Shown here one piece after another: positions 50,111 to 62,276 of a stretch of DNA of 64,000 nucleotides; within the stretch, counting starts at the first letter, position 1; every line of letters begins with the position of its first letter. The notes under the pieces were generated by a model, which was given only the letters and a program-made list of their open reading frames with translations, ran no database searches and was not told the origin of the DNA. Both the position numbers and the translations under genes were made by a program. Origin of the DNA: Torreya grandis (taxonomy: Eukaryota > Streptophyta > Pinopsida > Cupressales > Taxaceae); the NCBI GenBank assembly GCA_037957365.1, contig JARHVA010005490.1, forward strand, positions 277,501-341,500. Direction: 5' to 3'.

Positions 50111-52888
50111 ACTCTATAGCCACCAGTTTTAGATATTCAACCAGTTACAAATCAACCTTCAGTTTAAATTCAGCCATAGTTGAGGCCTTCATAATTATCA
50201 CAAAGAGTTCATACACTTATACATAGGCCTATTTTAGAGAAACCCTAGTATTAGGACTCTATAAAAATTTTAGTTACATTATTCACACCCAGGGTAGTTT
50301 TATTGAGGTCTCATGCTTCTACACATAGAGCACACTTTTAGATATCCTTTTCTACTACTAGATGGGTCCCTAAGAGCCCTATAGTCTCATCCAATTTTGA
50401 AAGTTACAAGGGGACCCCATAATCGATTTCCACTAAAAATATTTCATAAAATTTATAACATACACATCTTTTAGAGTCATAATCTCATCCCTTCCATCAT
50501 GCTTCATGATCATGTATGATCCCTCTCCTTGATATAGGACACCATGATAGGGAGTATCCCATGAGACTCATTGGTTATTATCATTTATTCTCAGTCTTTC
50601 TTGTACATCACTTCTTTTCAATCTCTTATACATAGTTTCCTTTCGATTGATTGTATATAACATGTCAAAATATGAAAACATTCAAATAACTCAAAGTATA
50701 AAAAACATTTCAACTATATGCATTATCTATGCTTTACATTTCTACTATCATGCTAGAGTTACATTTTGTTTTTTTATGTTATTGTTTAGCGATTTATATA
50801 CATTACCATGCTTCACTTGATTTTTTCTGAGTGTGTGTAGTGACATCTAGATCCTTGATTGCTTCACTTCACCCCTTGAGGGACATCCTATTTCTATATT
50901 CAAGACATATCTACCCATTGGCAGCATCTTCTATATGACTACACTATCCAAGTTATGTCATTATTACACCACATACTCTAGTTATCATGTTGATGTACAT
51001 TAATTACTAGCTTACATAGATTACTCTATCGGCACTCACTATTATATAACACTTGTGTATTTCTTAGCATCTACCTAGTCTTGTACTCCATGTTTTGCAT
51101 ACTTTCACTTCTTTCTTTGATTAGTTAAATGCAATAGTATTTATATCATTTATACACTTTATTTATTTGATTTAAGTAGCTAGATGTGATTGCATTTATC
51201 AGTTCCTGTTTGTCTCTTGTATGTGCCTTAGGACATTTGCCAATGTCCTTTGCTTTTACTCTTCTATGTGCTTGTGTCTATCATACCAACCTTGCTTGTT
51301 TCAATCATATGTGTATGTGGCATTTGAACATGACTTGTATGCTTGATTTCTTAGTTTGAGTGACATGTTCCCATGTACCTTATTTGTTTGGCCCCTTGTC
51401 CACTTTTGTGTGCTTCTTGCCTTCCATGCTTGTTTATTAGTTTCTTCTCATTGTTCGCAATGCCATTATCCACAACATGCATTATATTGATTTTGTGGAT
51501 GCCATGAAGGACATCATGATCCATTCCTCCTTGAAAACTAAAAGCTAATAAAATTTATACTTTTAGTTTAGTACACTACACATGCTATTATATTTCTACA
51601 TCTATTTAGGCATACCCCTATTGATCTAATAATCTCTAATACAAACTATGCTATATCTTGAGATAAATTTTTGTTATCATTACTATATCATGTATTTTGT
51701 AGCATAACACACTTTTAGGGATCTTTATTCTGAGGGTAGTCATTACATAGTCTTCAATCATACCATTAGAAGAGGGGGCAATAAATAGGTGTTTTATCAC
51801 AGAGATCAGAGCCTTTTACTAGTTAAAAATTAGTTTTTAGGACAATCAGAACATGATTTAGAATCCAAACTAGGTAGAGCAGATTAGAAAATAGTGATGA
51901 ACATAGAGTAGTGATCATAAATAGAAAAGGATAAGAGTGCCACACTTAAAATACAATGCTAGATATTAAAGTGTTTTATTTTTGGTGCTCTTATTCAAAT
52001 AACAAAAAATTCAATTTTTTCTAAAATAGATAGAAAGGTAAGGTCAACTATAGTATAGTTCAAAATCAATAGTTTTAGTACAGTTTTCTCAAAGAATCTA
52101 GATATAGGGGGCATCATGCACGGTATGATGACTCTCACTTCTAGTCTCAAAATGGGTAGTTGGTATAACTTCTATATCAAAATCCATGTTACAGACATCA
52201 ATGATTAGGGGTAATGTACATAACACATTTGATTTATTTTCTTCTCAATTCATCACATTACCTAGGTATTCTAAGTAGTTATATTCTTTATTCCATCTAT
52301 AAGTGGTTGGCATCATTTTGAAGTGGCTTTCATATAATCCTAGTTTTAAGTTTTGAAGTGGATTTCATAAAAGCCTAATATCCACCTTTTGAAGTGGCCA
52401 AGATTGGACTAGTTATCAATAAACATTTGGCTATCCATGCCACATTGTCAGATTACAAAGCATTCATAGACTTCAAGAGTCATCTCATATGACACACATT
52501 CATATCGATATCAATTCATAACTTCACTTAGTGGGCAATGATGTAACTAAAGGACTAACTAGAGTTTGTAATCTTGAGCTACCTACTTAGATGGATTGGA
52601 CATATAGTCTGAACATCGATTAACACACACATGATCACATAGCTTCACATAGTGGATGATGATGGATCTAAAGGGCCAAACTTTTTATTCTTAAACCACT
52701 CATGAGGAATTGAACACTCATATCCATTTATAATATTATTTTTGGTACATCACTTACCCAACATTACCTAGTATCACTCAGCATCACTCATCATCATTCA
52801 ACATCACACATCTTCATGGGATTCACCCTTATAGGTAAGTTATGGTATGCTTTCTAATTTTCCTTTTCCTAAAATAAAGGGGGGAAAA
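50111..52888 (+). other. Element E non-coding or unrecognisable interior
   Basis: No RT, RNase H or integrase motif was found in any frame. A purine-rich AGAAGAGGGGGCAA at about 51769-51782 looks like a polypurine tract. The region 51925-52010 repeats a piece of the LTR (AAAGTGTTTTATTTTTGGTGC), so LTR-derived sequence is present inside the element. Confidence 0.5.
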
Positions 52889-54100
52889 TGTAGTCATAAA
52901 ATGTCCAAATTGGTAGTTTAAGTGTGGCTTATGACACCCAATCCATAACTCCTTTTTTCATGATTTTATGACCCTTATAGACACTTTTTTCTCATTATCA
53001 GTCATATGTATCCTTTTAATTAATGATTCTAGCTCAACCATACTCTATTTTGTAGGCCAATCTTGATCCCCTAGGTCTTGAGCCTATAGGATAGGATCAC
53101 CATACCTGGACTATGGCACTGGACTCTAATGTATCCTATTTTCAGTGCTCCCATCTCTTTGCATTTTGATCCTAAATGATCATTTTCATTCAATTCCTAT
53201 CATTCATTATGTCATCCTAGCATGAATATATCTAATCCATGACCAATTTTTCCCTATAAAATCCAATCCAAAGTTAATTTACAATGGAAGTGACAAATAT
53301 TACAAAGCAATAAAGAATACAAATAAATCACTAAGGGAAACATCTCTATTTTCTACATATAGTCACCCAACACAACTGAAAACATACTCAAAACCTCATA
53401 CCAATCCCTAACCACTTCAAACATTCTTAAATTGACATTTTTGCATCTGCATCACACTATTACATAAAACACACTAAGTGGGAGAACTACATATGGCTTG
53501 ATCCATCTTCAGAGTATTGGTATGTAGGCAGTATGACCACACAAAGGGTGTGGATTATGTGTTCAGTGCATCTTACACACTAACCCCCTATTTATCTAAG
53601 TGATTCACATAGAGTTTTATCAATCATGATGGAGGGTTAGGGTTTGAATATTAAAATAGATCTATAACAAGTTATGTCAATAATCAATATTCAAGATTTC
53701 ATAGGTAGGCTCATATAGGAGCAATGCAAACAATCTAGAAAATTTAGGTCTCTTTTACTAGTTTTGACAATAGTGACAGGACTGGACAATAATGCTAGAC
53801 CTCAAAGTGTACTATTTTTAGCATTCCTATTGTTTTTCCAAATGAAATCTAGATTATGATCTTTGATACTGTCATAGTCTTACACAACCAGTTTCAGACC
53901 CTATATTAGCTATCTTATCCTATTTCTAGATAAGTTATATTTTCTCCTCATTTATTTATATTTTTAAAAAGGTAAAAAAGATAGATAAATTATACAAATC
54001 ATGACTATAATTATTACAATATTATTTATTTAATTATTAATGTAGACCCTTAACTGAAATAGGAATAAAAGTCCATTATTCACAAAAACATTAAATCAAT
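52889..54100 (+). repeat. Element E 3' LTR
   Basis: Starts TGTAGTCATAAAATG after AAAGGGGGGAAAA. Its order of blocks matches the 5' LTR. The right end lies near 54075-54100, where similarity to the 5' LTR fades after CCATTATT. Confidence 0.75.
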
Positions 54101-57100
54101 ATATAAAAATCTTATATAAATCAACTTGGACAAAAACATTAAAACTATTATAAAAAAATGCATCATTAATGTTTTCATTATCTTCAAATTGAATATAGAC
54201 TTATTAAAAATCCCAAATACATCATTCTTCCTTATGGATCGAGATTTCTTTTGGGGCAATCAGTAGTATTCTCTCATCAATTCAAACCAATTTATTCCAC
54301 ACATCAATGTGTTTATAAAATTTGTAAAAAATAACCAAATTCCAAGGAAAATTTTGTATATATGTTCCCAATTTATTATGACATTCATGAAAGGGTTTAT
54401 TGCCTCTTTAGAGGAAATCATTGCTCTATATGAGATATTATTCATTATGAAGGTCAAAGATGTGTAGCTCTATTAATTAGAGATATAGCCCAACATAGAG
54501 TTGGCCTCCTTAAGATTAGTCAACACAACTCTTTATTTCATGTTAAAATTTAGACTCTATTCTCTAATCTCAATTTTAGAGGCACAAACATACCCATTAT
54601 TCTTCTTAACAATCATAAGTTGTTAGGAGAAAGATCTTAAAAACTTAACTCTTGTATTTTATGTTAAATAGCCCTTTTTTCTATTGTAATATCTTATTTG
54701 ATATTTAATTTCTAAGGAATTCCTATCAACCTACATTATGGTTACTAATATACAATATTATATATTCATATTCTTAACACATAACAACAATGATAGGTGA
54801 TGATAAAACAAAATCAACATTTATGATCATATAGATTCTATTAGTTAGTTTATATACTTTATAAATGATATGATTTACAATTAATGACCCATCTCTCCTT
54901 TTATGTTTTAGTGTTATTGTAGATATCTGTTAATAGCACAAGACCCTTTTACATTAGGTATGTTTCACGTTTTATCACATACGGTCTATGTGCATACATT
55001 TAGATAATTTTATTAGACTTTCCTTTTTTTGGGCCTTATGTCATCATCCCCTAACTCAGGTCTTCTTCATAACTTGAAATTTTGTGAACACTTTCTTCAT
55101 ATAATAATATATCCATCAAAATAAAATTGTATGAAAACCTACATATTAACTATTAGTTTTCCTTTGTACAAATCTAAATTCTCTCAAAATGTCCAAAATA
55201 TTCTTTTAGTGTCTTTTCCTTAGCCTATATGACTATACACTTAATTTATGGGTCCTTTGTTCCATGATTTTCACTTTTTACAACTTTTAAGATCAACCCA
55301 TGTGTATATATACCCTTGAGGAGTTCACATGCACACACACACACACACAACACTTGTCATTTAATCATTTATATTCTCATCCAACCCTATTATAAGTAGA
55401 GTCTCTCATGCTTATTTTATCAATTATTATCAAGAGGTCTAGACAGTTAATCAAAGGAGTTATATGTTGATTTAATTCTTCCCTCATATATCTAGTGGGA
55501 AGTGCTTGTATTAAATTAAGGTTATATTAGGAGCATGTAGTTAAATTGAATTATCTAGGTTATGAGGTGGAGCCTTTTACCTCATGGTTGAGATTTCACT
55601 CACATGCATATTATGGCTTCATCTCAGTATGGAGGCTCATAAAATACTTGTAAAGTACTAGTGTTGAATGTTAATATTATATTTATCATATTGGATTATT
55701 ATATTTGTATGAAACCACTTTAGAGTATGATGTTTATGTTAGAGGTGTTTCTATGTTGAAGAAGATCCTCTTGACTATATAGTCTATATGGCAGTCTTAC
55801 TCCACCTTTATAAAAATAATTGATACATATTTCACAACTACATTTTTACAAGTATAATTCTAAAGTTAATTTTTTAGAATGAAAATGATTGAATCTTTTG
55901 AAAATCTATATTTTAAATTTACTAAGTGATCGATAATCACTTTGTTGAAGAATATGTTACATAAGATGTAGTGGATATTATATATAATTTATTTTCTACA
56001 ATTTGTGTGTTTGTTTGTAGTATGTCATTATTTTTGGAACCCCTCTCCATTTAACATTGTAATCATTTATGGAATTCCCTAATCTAACTTAGGTGTAACA
56101 AGAAGAGACTTAGATCAATTTTTATTTGAATTGAAGGGAACTTCCAATTGGTTACCACCTTCTTGGGCTACTCATGCAAATAACATTGTCAAGATTTAGA
56201 AGAATACTAATAATGATTTTACTTTGGAGATGTTAAAAGGTAATTGGTCATGTCGATAAATAAAAACAATGGATATAATTTTTAAGTCTAATCTCTTACA
56301 AAAATTAATTCTTCTACAACATGGAATATCTTTAAATCCCATGATGAAAATTTGGTTTGACATATACTTTGATACAACTAATTATCCAATATTCTTGCTA
56401 GAAATATTATTTGGTACATATTACCTTGTGATTATATTTCAAATTTTAATGTAGGATGGTCTTGATGATAATTATGTATAATTGTGTAATTATTTGGAAT
56501 AAAATCTCAAATTATATCCTAAACATGTGTTGGATGAACTTACATACAAAGGTGTAATGTGGTGAACAAGTCATTGTACAAAACCAATAAAAGAATCTGA
56601 GGATGATACAAATTGCCCATGATTATGATGGGAACTACTTGGATTAGTTGTAAATAACTGACATTGGATAGTGGTATACAACTACTTTAATATAATTATC
56701 TACCATTTAATCTATTTCATCCAAAGAAATCTAGATACTGGTATGTATTGTACTTAGTGGCAATCAACTTTTGTAAGTGGAATGTTGACTCATTGTCTAG
56801 AGCCCTGAGGATCTTTCATATATTATGAAAAATGAAGATGATAGATTTTCATATAATTTTGTACATGTAACAAAGAATATGATTTCATTTAGTTTCATAA
56901 TTTTTTTTATCATCTCATAGGCCTCCCTAAATTTAGGGGCCATAAAATGTGGTCTGGTAGGTGGTAAGTATGGTAGTGGTGGTGTATGAGGAAATAATTT
57001 TAAAAAAATGGTAGCCTATTTTTATACACTAAAGCTCTAATAACTCAATATGGGTTATTCCTTGGCCTTAATATGGGTGATAAGGTGACCTACCATTACA

Positions 57101-57338
57101 ATTTAATGGGATAAATTGCATCCCATATGGGCTAATATAATTTTTAATGCATACATGTCATATAATTTTTTCTTGTATCACCTACTAGCATTTCCTTTCA
57201 TATGTTGTCCATAAATATTAGTATGTCCATGCCTCTAATCCAATACATCAAATTATTAGTTTATGGACAATGAGAATATCATGTGGGCTTCTTATTAATT
57301 TCACCTTTTTTGACCCTCTCTTGATTTTATGGGCTTCA
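54101..57338. other. AT-rich intergenic DNA, possibly with decayed coding sequence
   Basis: No confident gene. 56100-56250 (plus) reads LDQFLFELKGTSNWLPPSWA followed by THANNIV, which looks protein-like but is not a family I recognise. Short frames follow at 56269-56454. A short CA run occurs at 55331-55348. Confidence 0.4.
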
Positions 57339-58027
57339 TGTTGGGGATCAACCAACAATGGATTACACTTGTGAAAGCAATGAATGCGGAAATAAATCAG
57401 ATAGATAAGTAACTGAAATGATAAATATCACAGAACAAGATATACAAGAAAACACCCTGAAAACTTGTATTAAAAACTCTTTACAATAGGAATACAAATG
57501 AAGAACTTCGTTCTTCCACACCTCTCTCAGATGCACACAAGATCTCTCACTAGATCTCTATTCCTCAAGAGCTCTCTCTCAAGAGTACTGTCCTTCAAAC
57601 ATTCACAATGTTCTACTCATACACACACAATAGCTTAGAAGATCTTTCCTACATATAGAAATAGGAAACTTGAGCATGCTCTTACAACAAACAGTTAAGC
57701 CTCTTCAACAAGGGCTCTAAAACTAATATTGCTAACAATAGAGACGCGAGCTTGAGTCTACAACTCAAATTCATCATGCAAACACTCGCTTCTTTCCTCG
57801 GAAATCACTTTCTAGACACACAGGTAACCGACATCGGTTCCTGCCTGTTCGCCTGTGACCATCGCCGGCCGACCATACTGCCGACGTCGGCACCTCTGTA
57901 ACTGCAACTGACCGACGTCGGTCGCTCCTGACCGACGTCGGTCGCTCCTAACCGATGCTGGCATCTGTGTAGACCCGAACCTGTTTTGTATGCTCCTTGG
58001 TGAAGCTTTTAGCTCCACACCCTAACA
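57339..58027 (-). repeat. Element C 3' LTR
   Basis: 689 bp. It differs from the 5' LTR at about 19 sites and by one extra ~21-bp CCGACGTCGG unit (GACCGACGTCGGTCGCTCCT present twice at about 57910-57950, once in the other LTR). The GC-rich block at 57825-57975 contrasts with the AT-rich remainder. Confidence 0.97.
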
Positions 58028-58040
58028 ATCTCCCACTTGG
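58028..58040 (-). other. Element C polypurine tract
   Basis: CCAAGTGGGAGAT on the minus strand, immediately upstream of the 3' LTR start; it primes plus-strand DNA synthesis. Confidence 0.9.
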
Positions 58041-58100
58041 AGATAAACCAGCTGCACCAGTACCTGTACAACAACATCTTCTAGCTCCTCCATCTTCAAC

Positions 58101-58640
58101 TCAATCATGAAGACCAACAGAAGTTGAATGAAGATTCAACTTCTCCTTAGTAACCGGCTTTGTTAGCATATTAACAGGGTTCTTGTCTGTATGGATCTTC
58201 TCCAGCTTCAACTCACCATCTTCCAATACCTGCCATATGAAGTGGTACCTTATCTATATGTGCTTGGTTCTAGAATGAAAAGCTGAGTTCTTAGCCAAAT
58301 GGATCGCACTCTGACTATCACTATACAATCTGCAACTCCCATGCTCCCTTCCAAGCTCTTCCATGAACCGTGTCATCCATATCATCTCCTTGCTAGCTTC
58401 TGTAGCTGCAATGTACTTTGCTTCTGTAGTTGACAAGGCTACAACCTTCTGCAACTTAGATATCCAACTAACTGTCGTTCCACCTACAGTAAAAACATAA
58501 CCTGTGGTGCTCTTCCTGCCATCCAAGTCTCCTGCCATATCTGAATCTACATAGCCATGTAGAGAAGTATCTGAACCTCCATAGCACAAGTGTCTACAGC
58601 TGGTTCCTCTCAGATATCTAAGGATCCATTGTACTGCTTT
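58101..58640 (-). pseudogene. Element C RNase H and C-terminus
   Basis: YVDSDMAGDLDGRKSTTGY, VSWISKLQKVVALSTTEAKY, IWMTRFMEELG, RLYSDSQSAIHLAKN and HSRTKHI, then a TAG (58256-58254, codon 1303), then IRYHFIWQVLEDGELKLEKI with HTDKNPVNMLTKPV, ending GLHD and a TGA at 58103-58101. All RNase H acidic residues are in place. Only the single stop breaks the domain. Confidence 0.95.
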
Positions 58641-59600
58641 CCAATGTTCCTTTCCTGGATTGGCCATATACCTGCTTACTACTCCCACTGCTTGGGCAAT
58701 ATCCGGTCTAGTACACACCATTGCATACATCAAACTTCCTACCGCGAAAGAATATGGAACCTTACTCATGTACTCTACCTCATCGTGTGAATTAGGACAT
58801 TGTTCTTTACTCAACTTAAAATGTCCAGCCAAAGGTGTGCTTACCGGTTTAGCATCCTGCATATTGAACCTTTTCAACACCTTGTCCACATAATCTTCTT
58901 GAGACAATATCAACCTGTGATTTTCTCTGTCTCTCTTAATGCTCATGCCAAGGATTTTCTTTGCTACTCCCAAATCCTTCATAGCAAACGTTTGAGCTAA
59001 TTTTACCTTAAGCTCAGAGATATCTTGCATGTGAGATCCTGCAACCAGCATATCATCTACATACAACAATAGAATAATATATCTACCATTATCAAATCTC
59101 TTAAAATATACACAATGGTCAGATTGACATCTACCATAGCCATGCTCAGTCATAAACCTGTCAAATTTCAAGTACCATTGCCTAGGAGCTTGCTTGAGGC
59201 CATACAAGCTTTTCTTCAACCTGCACACTAGTTTATCCTTACCCTTGACCTCAAAACCTTCTGGTTGTTCCATGTAAATTTCCTCATCTAAATCTCCATG
59301 AAGAAATGTTGTCTTAACATCTAGCTGCTCAAGATACAAATCCTCAAAAGCAACCAAAGACAATACAACCCTTATAGAAGTCATCTTAACAACAGGAGAA
59401 AAAATCTCACCAAAGTCAATACCTGGCTTTTGTGCAAATCCTTTTACCACCAATCTGGCCTTGTATCTCATCTATCCATCCTCACCTTCTTTCACCCTGT
59501 AGGTCCACCTGTTCTTCAGTGTTCTCTTACCAGCTGGCAATTCAACCAAATCCCATGTTTGGTTCTCTCTTAAGGACTCCATCTCGTCAACCATGCCACG
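58641..59600 (-). pseudogene. Element C reverse transcriptase
   Basis: Residues about 880-1170. RT starts around WDLVELPAGKRTLKNRW; a TAG at 59474-59472 (codon 897) follows VKEGEDG. Then MRYKARLVVKGFAQKPGIDF, LEQLDVKTTFLHGDLDEEIY (first catalytic Asp, residue about 948), LYGLKQAPRQWY and the active site LLLYVDDMLVAGS (YVDD at about residues 1034-1037). Then GSLMYAMVCTRPDIAQAVGV and HWKAVQWILRYLRGT. From the TAG onward the frame is open for 405 codons. Confidence 0.96.
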
Positions 59601-60050
59601 CTCCCACTTACTCCTGGACTCCACCTGTAAAGCTTCTTCAAAACTTTCTAGTTCTCCGCCATCGGTTAGCAATAAATAATATAAGGAAGGAGAATATCTA
59701 ATTGGAGGCTTACTTACCCTTTCAGACCTCCTGATTGGTGTCTTGGACTCGTTCTCAACAATCTGTCCACCCAAATTTTTTGACAGTGACCGACCTCGGC
59801 CACTTGTAGACCTGCTACTGGCCGACGCCGGTTCTTCCTGGCCGACGCCTGTGCCTGGTCTACCGACGTCGGTCTCTATATGACCGACATCGGTTTCTGT
59901 ACTACCGACGCTGATTCCTAACCTGCCGACGTCGGTCTCTGTGTTTTCTTGTAAGTGATTATTTCTTTTTCCCACGAGCTCATTTTGGACCATAACTTCG
60001 TCCAATTCATTATTTCTCTGCCCAGATTGATCTAGCTTCCTTATCTAATC
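59601..60050 (-). pseudogene. Element C integrase-RT linker with TDVG repeat peptide
   Basis: Between integrase and RT (about residues 706-855). It begins just after a TAG (60047-60045, codon 706). The section at about 59800-59945 encodes repeats of the type TETDVGRLGISVG, ETDVGHIETDVG and RPGTGVG, then a basic SGRGRSLSKN. The DNA under it is built from the CCGAC(G/A)TCGG palindrome also repeated in this element's LTRs. After it comes the typical RRSERVSKPPIRYSPSLYY segment that precedes copia RT. Confidence 0.9.
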
Positions 60051-60900
60051 ACTGTACATCACTCTTTCATTGAAAACAACATCACGGCTCCTAATTACCT
60101 TGTTAGTTCCTAGATTCCAAAATCTGAAACCAAAATCATCTGAGCCATAGCCTATAAACATGCACCTCATAGACTTAGCATCAAGCTTCTTTCTATTTTC
60201 CTTATCTATGTGCACAAAGGCTTCACAACCAAAAACTTTGAGATATGAGAGATCTACCTTTTTACCTGTCCATGCCTCTTCTGGAATTCCACCATCCAGA
60301 GCTGTAGAGGGTCCTCTATTGATCAGGTACACTGCGGTGTCAACTGCTTCTGCCCAAAACTCTAAGGGCAACCCTGCATGCAATCTCATACATCTTGCAC
60401 GCTCCATAATAGTTCTGTTCATCCTTTCAGCAATACCATTCTGCTGAGGTGTCCTTGGAACCGTCCTTTGTCTTCGGATTCCACGAGTGTAACAATACCA
60501 GTTAAACTTAAGACTGCAGAACTCACCGCCATTATCAGATCTCAAGCACTTTAATCTTCTACCTGTTTCATTCTCAACCATGGCTTTCCAAATCTTAAAA
60601 GTCTCAAAAACATCAAATTTCTTTTTAATACAGTAGATCCATACCTTTCTTGTGGCGTCATCTATGAACGTAACATAGTACTGTGATCCGCCAATAGAGG
60701 CTACCTGAGCCGGTCCCCACACATCTGTGTGAACAAGCTGCAACTTCTGCCTTTTCTTAGTAGACCCAATCTTTAGCAAACTAACCCTTTTCTATTTTCC
60801 AAATACACAATGCTCACAAAATTCTAGATCCATACTTTTCAAATCTGAAAGCATACCTTTAGACTTAAGAATTGACATCCCCTTCTCACTCATGTGGCCA
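60051..60900 (-). pseudogene. Element C integrase
   Basis: The HHCC domain: LWHSRLGHMSEKGM and FCEHCVFGK, then a TAG (60794-60792, codon 457). The catalytic core is complete: VHTDVWGPA (Asp, about residue 480), LRSDNGGEF (Asp, about 543) and TPQQNGIAERMNRT (Glu, about 579), giving the D-35-E spacing of the family. After it VYLINRGPSTALDGGIPEEA and LKVFGCEAFVHI. Integrase inserts the cDNA, producing the 5-bp CTTCA duplication seen around this copy. Active-site residues are intact; only stops block it. Confidence 0.96.
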
Positions 60901-61400
60901 AGCCTTGAGTGCCACAATTTAGCATCCACATCTGAAGTAGATAAAATTGAAGGAGATTTGTTAGTAACACAATTACACAAATAGAGAGTACCTTCTCTCT
61001 TACCTCTGGCCATAACAAGTGCACCCTTGGTCACCTTCCAAGAATCTGCTGTGAGAGTTACTGTACAACCCTCATCACCTAGCTTACCTGCAGAAATCAA
61101 ATTTCTCTTCAAACTAGGAACATGCATCACATCCCTCAACACCCATGTGTTGCCATTCTACATCTTTAGCTGCACTTTACCTTTGCCAGTAATCTTACAA
61201 GGCTCATCATTCCCTAAGTACACTATTCCAAAATCTTCATGGACATAGTCACTGAAATATTCTCTGTTAGGGGTAGCATGGAAAGATGCACCAGAATCTA
61301 ATACCCAAGATTCTATATTATTATGTAAAGAGAAAATAAGAGCATCCTGTGCAATACCTGCAACCTTTGTCTCTTCCTTTCCTTCGTGCTGATTGTCCTC
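60901..61400 (-). pseudogene. Element C protease
   Basis: SWVLDSGASFHATPNREYFS contains the catalytic D-S-G at about residues 289-291. The segment VYLGNDEPCKITGKGKVQLK follows, then a TAG (61160-61158, codon 335), then MLRDVMHVPSLKRNLISAGK, the conserved region leading into integrase. Aspartic protease matures the polyprotein. Confidence 0.95.
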
Positions 61401-62162
61401 CTTAGGCTTTGACCAGCAATCTCTGCTTATGTGCCCCAACTTTCCACAGTTCCAGCATTGTGGCCTTCTGCCATTCCTGGATTTGGATCTGCCTTTTCCC
61501 TTAGACTTAGATCTTGATCTCCTCTTGCTCTTTTATTTTTTCCTTCCTCTGCTCTCGAGATTTAAAGCGTTCCCAGATGTCTCTTCTGTGCTTTTCCTGC
61601 GAATTTCTTCATTCAAAATAACACTAACCACATCCTCTACTTTTAAAATATTCGAAGCAAAAGCAGTATTAGAAACTGCCATTACCAAGCCATGCCAGCT
61701 TTCAGGCAAATAACATAATATTAAAAGAGCCTTTATTTCATCTTCAAATATAATATTGACAGAACTTAACTGATTAACAATACCATGGAAATCATTCAGG
61801 TGATTAGAAACAGATCCACCTTCTTGCATATGCAAATTAAATAACTGCTTCATTAAATATACCTTATTTGAAGCTGAGGGTTTTTCATACAAATTTGCTA
61901 ACGTAGTCATTAACTCTACCGTAGTTTTTGCCTGTGACAAATTAGATATCACAGTGGAGGCCAGACTCAGTCTTATAGACCCAAGAGCCTTTCTGTCAAG
62001 AACTTCCCATTCTTCATCCTCCATGTCCTTGGGCTTCTTTGCTATCCCACCTAACGGTAAGTAAAGATCCTTCTGATACAGATAGTCCTCTATCTGCATT
62101 CTCTAGTGTTGATAGTTCTTGCCATTAAACTTTTCCATTCTCAACTTACTTTCTTCTGCCAT
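61401..62162 (-). pseudogene. Element C gag and zinc knuckle
   Basis: ATG at 62162-62160. MAEESKLRMEKFNGKNYQH, then TAG (62105-62103, codon 20) where most copia gags have tryptophan, then RMQIEDYLYQKDLYLPLGG. The UBN2-type capsid region continues with LSLASTVISNLSQAKTTVEL, LYEKPSASNKVYLMKQLFNL and LCYLPESWHGLVMAVSN. A TAA (61535-61533, codon 210) lies in a lysine/arginine-rich linker. The knuckle CWNCGKLGHISRDC (about residues 235-248) is a perfect CX2CX4HX4C. Gag forms the particle. Confidence 0.95.
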
Positions 62163-62260
62163 TGCTTCTCCCACTCAAACAGAAATCCCTGCAGAAACCC
62201 CTGTGAGCAACCTGTAATCCAAACACACTACACAGATCTGAACCACCTGTTAGTGAACCT

Positions 62261-62274
62261 GAGCTCTGATACCA
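62261..62274 (-). other. Element C primer binding site
   Basis: TGGTATCAGAGCTC on the minus strand, two bases (AG) after the 5' LTR end AACA. Perfect initiator tRNA-Met type site. Confidence 0.96.
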
Positions 62275-62276
62275 CT

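Larger units (their letters stand above)
46533..54100 (+). mobile_element. Ty3/gypsy element E (plus), gag-protease only
   Basis: Two diverged LTRs (about 46533-47750 and 52889-54100) enclose a gypsy gag-protease remnant (48128-50110). The 3' LTR starts TGTAGTCATAAAATG directly after the purine tract AAAGGGGGGAAAA; the 5' LTR start has decayed to TATTTAGTCATATAAAATG. Nothing resembling RT, RNase H or integrase is seen in 50.3-52.9 kb, so the element was deleted or non-autonomous. The inner LTR ends and a PBS are not certain. No target duplication recognised. Confidence 0.75.

Noticed and set aside
57812..58018. 68-codon minus frame in the 3' LTR of C with repeated arginine and GADVG-like peptide (also 62620-62946)
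   Set aside because: LTR sequence; the peptide is a by-product of the CCGACGTCGG repeats and is not kept in the same form in the two LTRs.
58590..59000. Plus-strand open frames opposite copia C (also 59432-59701, 60160-60447, 61027-61248, 61393-61713)
   Set aside because: Antisense shadows of the well-supported minus-strand polyprotein.
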